Shown here piece by piece: positions 58,531 to 64,000 of a stretch of 64,000 bases of DNA. The notes under the pieces were generated by a model. That model was not told the DNA's origin. It ran no database searches and saw nothing but the letters and a program-made list of their open reading frames with translations. The stretch lies in the NCBI GenBank assembly GCA_008477525.1, contig SPDT01000006.1, forward strand, positions 4,491,501-4,555,500, in the 5' to 3' direction. The stretch comes from Hypomyces perniciosus (lineage: Eukaryota; Ascomycota; Sordariomycetes; Hypocreales; Hypocreaceae). The translations under genes and the position numbers were made by a program. Numbering within the stretch: the first letter of the stretch is position 1; every line of letters starts with the position of its first letter.

Positions 58531-58797
58531 GATTGCGCTCTTGTCGACGGATTTCGTCTCTTTAACGCTGATGTTTCCAACACTTTTGTATGGGTGCTTC
58601 CAACTTTTTTTTCTTGATAGGCGCAGGGATTTGGACTGTCGGTGGTGGTGTTACAAATTTCCGGGCCAATCAGCGCTTAGTTGGACCCCAGCATATCGAA
58701 AGCTCGAAAAACTTGAGGACGACAACCTTCAACGTCTCTCGCGAGCGATTGTGAACCTGCGAATTGAGCAATCCCTAGCCCAATCCCCTCCGCAGCA
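58531..58797. promoter_or_regulatory. Compact divergent promoter of mdn1 and the bL12m gene
   Basis: Only 267 bp separate the start codons of midasin (-) and mitochondrial bL12m (+). The interval includes a T-rich stretch (58595-58615) and no gene. The pairing places a 60S assembly factor and a mitochondrial large-subunit protein under one short control region. Shared regulation is inferred. Confidence 0.6.
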
Positions 58798-59395
58798 ATG
58801 GCCATGTCTTGTCGGTATGCGGCGCGCAGCTGCGCTCGCCAGCTGCGATCAGCCACTTCTGCCCGATCTTCCGCACAGATGCTCCGAGTATCCTGCACGA
58901 CGAGGCGATACAACTCAACAGAAGCCGCCCCCACGAACCCCAAGATTGCCGGGATTGTCGACCAGATTAGCCAGCTGACGCTGTTGGAGACTGCTGACCT
59001 GGTTGCAAGCCTAAAGGTAATTGCCTGGAGATCCATGGATCCGCGAGGAGTTGGCTAACGACATTGTATAGAGCAAACTGAACATTCCTGATATGCCCAT
59101 AGGCGGTTTCGCTGCCGCTCCCGCTGCTGCTGCGCCTGCAGTCGAGGAAGCCGAGGAAGCACCCGTTGCCCCTGCAGAGAAGACACTTTTCACCCTGAAG
59201 TTGCAATCGATTGACGCCGCGGCCAAGGCCAAGGTTATCAAGGAAGTCAAGAGCATGCTGGGCTTGAGTTTGGTGGACAGCAAGAAGTTCGTCGAGAGCG
59301 CGCCTAAGATGATGAAGGAGAACGTGCCCAAGGAGGATGCGGAGAAGATCATTGCCGCTATGAAGGAACTGGGTGCTGTTGTAGTAATGGAGTAA
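58798..59395 (+). CDS. Mitochondrial large-subunit ribosomal protein bL12m (L7/L12)
   Basis: Two exons, 58798-59016 and 59072-59395, with a 55-bp intron in phase 0, give 180 aa. The first ~45 residues are basic and free of acids (RQLRSATSARSSAQMLR), a mitochondrial presequence. The bL12 N-terminal dimerisation helix follows (IVDQISQLTLLETADLVASLK), then an Ala/Pro hinge (FAAAPAAAAPAVEEAEEAP), then the C-terminal factor-binding domain (EKTLFTLKLQSIDAAAKAKVIKEVK to the end). The protein forms the stalk that recruits translation GTPases on the mitochondrial ribosome. A second in-frame ATG two codons later could serve equally well. Confidence 0.95.
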
Positions 59396-59690
59396 ACCAA
59401 AAAACAAAATATCTACGAGGCCGACATGATCTTGATGACACGATAGATGATCGAGGCACATGTACAAAAGCTTGTGTACTATAACAGAAAAAAAATTACC
59501 CTTTTCCTGGAAGGAGATCATCATTCCATGCGGTTATTATGAGTTCATACGAGTCAAACCACGGTTCTTTGTCTACTCAAGATTTGGTACAGAAGACCTA
59601 TGGGTATCTCAACACTTTTCCAGACCATATATACACAGACCGCAACGCCGCCCAATGCCAGTAAACAACATTATCCTTTTAGACCACAGT

Positions 59691-60590
59691 TCAATGGCTA
59701 TGCCCATTCGTTGGTCGTTGATGACGACAGCGCTGCATGTCCATTTCCTTGGTAAAATCTTCCCCTTCTTCGGTGAGTAACCGATCATCGTCCTCTCCGA
59801 AATCACTCGTCTCCTCCCAGAGCTTATTCGTCTCAGCGTCTTCGCCTTTGGGGACAGCCCAGATGCTCTCTCGTTCACGTTTGTGTCGTTCACGGTCCTC
59901 TTCGATCCGCTGTTCTATCTGGCGCTTGTCCAGACCGTGTGATGCAAGACGTCGTCGGGATTTGGGTATCTCTGAAGATGGCCCAGCGGCCATCTCAACA
60001 TCACCATTCGGAGATGCAACCAGATCATCGTCATTTGTTCCTCGCTCCCTTATGACGTCCTCGATTTGACTGACAGCTTGCTGCTCTAAGAAACCTTTGC
60101 CCTGAAGGCCCAGCAAGACCTGTCCTCGACTTTAGCGTGGGAGGCGTCTTAAAGGCGGTGGCAAAGAGTAGGGCAAAAGCCTCTCTCCAGAGTCAACATA
60201 CCTTGCGAACAACCTTGACATTGGCGGCCCCGGATCCGTCATCGGGTGCAACAGCATCTACTACACGGATGATGTCTCGCTGCATCATTCGGATGTAGTC
60301 CGAGTGCCCATCTCGCTGGGCCATGTCGAGAAAATGTTCGATAAAGTACATAATGTTGGCTCTCGTATTCATATTGTTCTGAAGTTTGAGTTTAGAAAGC
60401 CTCCATCTCATCACGTTGCCAGGTCATCTCATACCCTTTCCACTTGCTCAAGGATGCATGAGTGCAAGTCCTCATCCATGTCTCTGTATTTGAGAGCATA
60501 CTGGGCAGCTTTTTGAGCAGATGCCACGGAGGCATTGAGATGCTGCAGCTGAGAGCTAAAGCGCATGCGAACTTCGAATGGATCAGCCAT
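59691..60590 (-). CDS. ctk3: CTD kinase I gamma subunit (CTK3-like, CID domain)
   Basis: Three exons on the minus strand, 60590-60435, 60378-60202 and 60119-59691, with introns of 56 and 82 bp, all phase 0, give 253 aa. The N-terminal ~130 residues (MADPFEVRMRFSSQLQHLNA, MDEDLHSCILEQ, MNTRANIMYFIEHFLDMA, MMQRDIIRVVDAV) form the CID-like helical domain of CTK3. The rest is charged and contains DKRQIEQRIEEDRERHKRERESIWA, a long helix. CTK3 with CTK1 and CTK2 phosphorylates Ser2 of the RNA polymerase II C-terminal domain. The last ~17 residues (after EDFTKEM) are His/Arg-rich and do not resemble a conserved tail. An unrecognised last intron is possible, but no donor is obvious. Confidence 0.88.
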
Positions 60591-61262
60591 TTTTTTTGGA
60601 AATCGAATCGTCCTCGGGTGAGATTTTGGTATGAAACAATTCAAACTTGTCTGGTCTGAATTCTAGATGCCAGGCCGGGCAAAGGCAAAGGCAAGGCTGT
60701 GAGTTTGAGTGACCTGTGTCTCGGTGAGCAGCGACGCTAGTCCGAATCAAGTATTATAATTAGCGCCCGCAGGACACGGTAAAGAGCCGGAACGCGTTTC
60801 TCTTTGTTCTGGTCTTCGGAACGCCCAACATGCAGCATATCTGAGACCTTAGGATTCGTATTAGCATCCTAGCGGTCCTTCAGAATCCGGGGGATGACTT
60901 GATAGAGATAATGTAAGAGTAAGACCTCATCGGCTGAGCCATTATTTGTCCCTGTAATTGTCCCGTCTTACTTTTACTTTAACATTTTAGTTTGGGTAGT
61001 AAATCCGTGTCCCCTTGACTGGGCAGCAATTGTATAAAGTACAAATACTCCGTACAGCACGTCCCCTACTATTAAAACTTTTTCAGTCTTTTTTGACAGC
61101 TGTTGGATCGGAATTTCGTACTATTCTCCGTACTATTCCCTTAATTCACCACCATAAAAGCTAGCTCTGTTGACAACTGGTCCCGACTTGCACACCCTCA
61201 ACCTCCCACTTGCGCACATCACATTTCATCTATCACATTTCATCTCTACCAAACCGCCCAAA
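60591..61262. other. Divergent intergenic region between ctk3 and the P5C reductase gene
   Basis: These 672 bp hold both promoters. A TACTCCGTA motif lies at 61046-61054 and a one-base variant near 61124. No gene is visible. Confidence 0.6.
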
Positions 61263-62365
61263 ATGCTGGCCCTCACCCATCACAGCACACCTCAGCCTCC
61301 CCAGGACCTGACCATGGCGGTCTTGGGCTGCGGTAAGTGATTCGAAGCTTGCAGGCTTGACATACTACCTGCCGATCTCGGACCAGTTGCTCATGAACGA
61401 TATTCTCTACAGGGACAATGGGAATCGCTATTCTAAACGGTATTCTCACGTCTCTGGTCGAAATGCAAGGCCCAAAGCCGCTACAGGCCCCGGTATCTGG
61501 CTCTTCTACTCCAGCAGAGGCAGTTCCTGCTTCACTGCCGTCCCGGTTCATCGCTTGTGTTCGGACTCCAGAAAGCGCCAAGAGGGTCAAGAGCGCTCTT
61601 TGGGAGTATTCTTCCGTCCTCAAGGTGGTCCGAAAAGACAACCTATCCGCCGTCCAGCAATCTCAGGTTATCCTGCTAGCCTGCAAACCCTTTATGGTCA
61701 AGGAAATTCTCAGCGAGCCCGGCATGGCCAAGGCCCTGCACGGCAAGCTTCTTATCAGCGTCTGTGCTGGTATCACGGTGGACCACATTGAAATCGCTCT
61801 CCACGGTGCTGTCCCCTCCAAGGACCCTGAGGAGGATGGCCGATGCAGAGTCGTCCGAGCCATGTGCAACACCGCTGCCCTCATCCGCGAGTCCATGACT
61901 GTCATTGCCTCTACCGAGCCTCCTCTTCCCCCTGCTACGGAAACTCTTGTGACTTGGATCTTCAAGCGAGTTGGAGACGTCATTTACCTCCCATCACACG
62001 CCATGGATGCTTCAACAGCCTTGTGCGCCTCCGGCCCTGCCTTCTACTCTCTGATTCTTGAGGCTGCCATCGATGGAGCTGTGGCCATGGGTCTTCCCCG
62101 TGCTGAGGCGACGAGAATGGCAGCACAGACTATGCGAGGAACTACGGGGCTCGTCCAAAATGGAGAGCACCCAGCTCTCATCAGAGAAAAGGTCTGCAGC
62201 CCTGGCGGATGCAGCATTGGTGGAGTTCTAGTCCTCGAAGAGGGACGAGTGCGCGGAACAGTATCGAGGGCTGTACGGGAAGCTACCGTTGTTGCAAGTC
62301 AGCTCGGCAAGGGTGTTCAGGGAGTCAACGGAACTAGGTTTAACACTCCTCAGCATCACGACTAG
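61263..62365 (+). CDS. pro3: Pyrroline-5-carboxylate reductase
   Basis: Two exons, 61263-61332 and 61413-62365, with an 80-bp intron, give 340 aa. The Rossmann motif LGCGTMG (residues 21-27) is split by the intron, which fixes the splice. Family landmarks follow: VILLACKPFMV, SVCAGITV, VRAMCNTAA, the C-terminal dimerisation domain with ALCASGPAFYSLILEA and the signature around CSPGGCSIGGVLVLEEGRVRG. The enzyme reduces 1-pyrroline-5-carboxylate to L-proline with NAD(P)H, the last step of proline synthesis, probably in the cytosol since no presequence is seen. A Pro/Ser-rich insert after the Rossmann start makes it longer than bacterial ProC. Confidence 0.95.
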
Positions 62366-62573
62366 ATATAGAGATGGAGGGACTGTTCTTCTTGCTTTTT
62401 CTTAGCGAAGCATTCGGGATGCTCTTAATAGGTCTGTTACCTAGCATACAATACAATACACTATAATACATGAAGCCTTACGCCTTGTACCTTGGTGGAA
62501 ACCCAAACGCCATGCACTTTTCTGTCTCAGTCCAGCGGAAGTCCTTGCATTCCCTTACATCGATGTCATCCAT

Positions 62574-64000
62574 TCAAGCATCCTCAACTTTCGCCTTCTT
62601 GCTCGACGCCACCTCGTCAAGAGGTTCATCCAGTTTCCGTTTGCCATTAGCGACGGGTTGAGGCGTCTGGGATCGCTTCATAGCACGCTCATGAGCCGCG
62701 AGAAGTCTTGCATACTCCAGCTCGACGCTACCTAGAGTTTCTGAAAGCTTCTCGATTCTCTCACCAAGGTCTATTTGTGAAAGGACATCTTTGTTATGTC
62801 GATAAAGTCGTTGCTTGACAACCAATTGCCAGAGCCTTTCTTGGTGCTTATCCTGTTTTGTCGGAGGAGGGAGATCCCCTCCCAAGGACATACTCGGCCG
62901 TACTGATTCCGGAAGCTGAGACATCAAATGCATCTCAAGAACACGAGAGAATTGTCTCGGGGCGATTTTGGCCTTGAGTCGTATCGTCTCAAGGTTCTCC
63001 TCTCCGACAATTAGGCGAGGCACGGCTCCAGATTTCGGTATTGACACACTGGTATCGAAGCGAAGCGAGTTGAACTCGGGCATAGTGCGCAGGAAGGCCA
63101 AGTCGCAAGTGTCTCGCAAATCATCAAATGCCTCATTAGGGTTCTCCACCGTGAATTCATGTGTCTGGGCGAGTTTATGATAGTACTCGAACATGGTCTT
63201 GTACAGTAGAGCACCATTGCCCTTGCCCTGGAATGGAGGAATGATGACAAACTGGGAGAGCCTTGTCCGACAAGGAAGTTCGGTGAGGTCCGTGTCACCT
63301 TTTGGCAGCTCCCAATCATCCTTTGGCGATGCAGGCGGTGTTGGGGGTTGGAAATAGAAGAATCGGTACACTGTGGCGTATCCTACGAAGACGTACGAGC
63401 TCTTTTCTGGGTCGTCGGCGGACTTTTGCTTGCGGTAGAGAAAAAAGACCGTCCATCGATCGGCATCTGATAGATCCAGCTCCGCTGAATCTGACTCCGG
63501 GTCGTGTCCGATATAAGATCCTCCTTCAATGAACAACGGAACGAAGATCTGGATGCGACTGTTCAACTGCTTCACGGCCGGGTCTGCCAGGTTGCCTTTC
63601 CAGACTTCATATTGGCCATCAGGCCCCTCCATGGTAGTGTGCAGGGTTCCGGGAGGAGACCAGTTGTCGCCAAGCTGCTGGGTACTGTTGTCAAAGTCCG
63701 ATCCCTTGACAAATGCGACTATCCAAAGTCAGAAACAACGATACGCGTAGTTGGGCGTATGTATCACAGGCGCAACAAACCTTTAGGGAGATGTCCTTCT
63801 TCTTCCAAAATCCCAGCTACATCAGTCGGCCCATCTTCACCTATGGGTCTGAACTTCTTGCTGTACGAAAGACGCAAGTGCGGTCGCATGTCATTGGCAC
63901 GGTATCGCAGGTGAATCTTGAGATCCTTATATCCAAAGATCTTCTCATCGTCGCCGAAAATGGGGTACGTGAACCTGGGATGAAACGTCGCCACGGTTTT
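62574..64000 (-). CDS. hat1: Histone acetyltransferase type B catalytic subunit, 5' end outside the window
   Basis: Two visible exons on the minus strand: 64000-63781 (partial, frame open to the edge) and 63718-62574, with a 62-bp intron, giving 454 visible residues. The first visible residues (ATFHPRFTYPIFGDDEKIFGYKDL) match the HAT1 N-terminal domain, so only a small part is missing. The GNAT core includes FVIIPPFQGKGNGALLYKTMFEYY, whose QGKGNG is the acetyl-CoA loop, and ENPNEAFDDLRD just after it, which holds the Glu/Asp-rich active-site face. A Lys-rich tail (KRKLDEP, SSKKAKVEDA) may act as nuclear signal. HAT1 acetylates newly made histone H4 at Lys5 and Lys12 before chromatin assembly, with the HAT2 WD-repeat partner. 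Confidence 0.93.

Overview
The window is nuclear DNA of a filamentous ascomycete. Genes are dense, carry short introns (about 47-108 bp) with GTRNGT-like donors and CTAAC/CTGAC-like branch points, and encode typical Pezizomycotina proteins: a STE3-type pheromone receptor, a fused THI6 thiamine enzyme, a Zn2Cys6 regulator, UTP10, midasin and CTK3. The gene content and several protein N-termini look most like Sordariomycetes, probably Hypocreales. I cannot fix the genus from sequence alone. I see no rRNA, CRISPR array, virus or intact transposon.

Layout. 1-1474 is the upstream region of a large seven-TM DUF4203-like protein (1475-5109, +). Then come a STE3-like pheromone receptor (5756-7618, -), mitochondrial single-stranded DNA-binding protein (8948-9473, +), glutathione synthetase (9854-11573, -), an ATRX/ARIP4-like SNF2 ATPase (12839-18385, +) and mitochondrial 5-aminolevulinate synthase (19245-21168, +). 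An AT-rich 1.5-kb gap precedes a Zn2Cys6 transcription factor (22677-24818, +), which contains a coding minisatellite. An intron-bearing tRNA-Thr(CGU) lies at 25059-25144 (-). It is followed by bifunctional THI6 (25362-27172, -), a type II NADH dehydrogenase (27600-29126, -), UTP10 (29743-35281, -), an isoamyl-acetate-hydrolase-like GDSL esterase (36189-37148, +), a conserved low-complexity protein often labelled 'ubiquitin hydrolase 19' (38574-40496, +) and an isochorismatase-family hydrolase (40740-41559, -). After a 2-kb non-coding stretch with a diverged duplicated block comes the 4,930-residue midasin MDN1/REA1 (43629-58530, -). The window ends with mitochondrial ribosomal protein bL12m (58798-59395, +), CTD kinase gamma subunit CTK3 (59691-60590, -), pyrroline-5-carboxylate reductase (61263-62365, +) and the 3' part of histone acetyltransferase HAT1 (62574-64000, -, running off the end).

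How the genes relate. This is a housekeeping neighbourhood, not a biosynthetic cluster. Two themes recur. One is ribosome production: UTP10 for the small subunit, midasin for the large subunit, and bL12m for the mitochondrial ribosome, which shares a 267-bp divergent promoter with midasin. The other is mitochondrial metabolism and redox cofactors: mtSSB, ALA synthase, NDH-2, glutathione synthetase and thiamine synthesis. All splice junctions were worked out by eye from reading-frame continuity and splice consensus, and each model sums to a whole number of codons. I did not find a convincing new multi-gene system. The items most worth checking are a 9-bp motif TACGGAGTA confined to non-coding DNA, the zinc-cluster intron that can be retained without a stop, the minisatellite in the same gene, the 3' end of the SNF2 gene, very short coding exons, and the duplicated block downstream of midasin.
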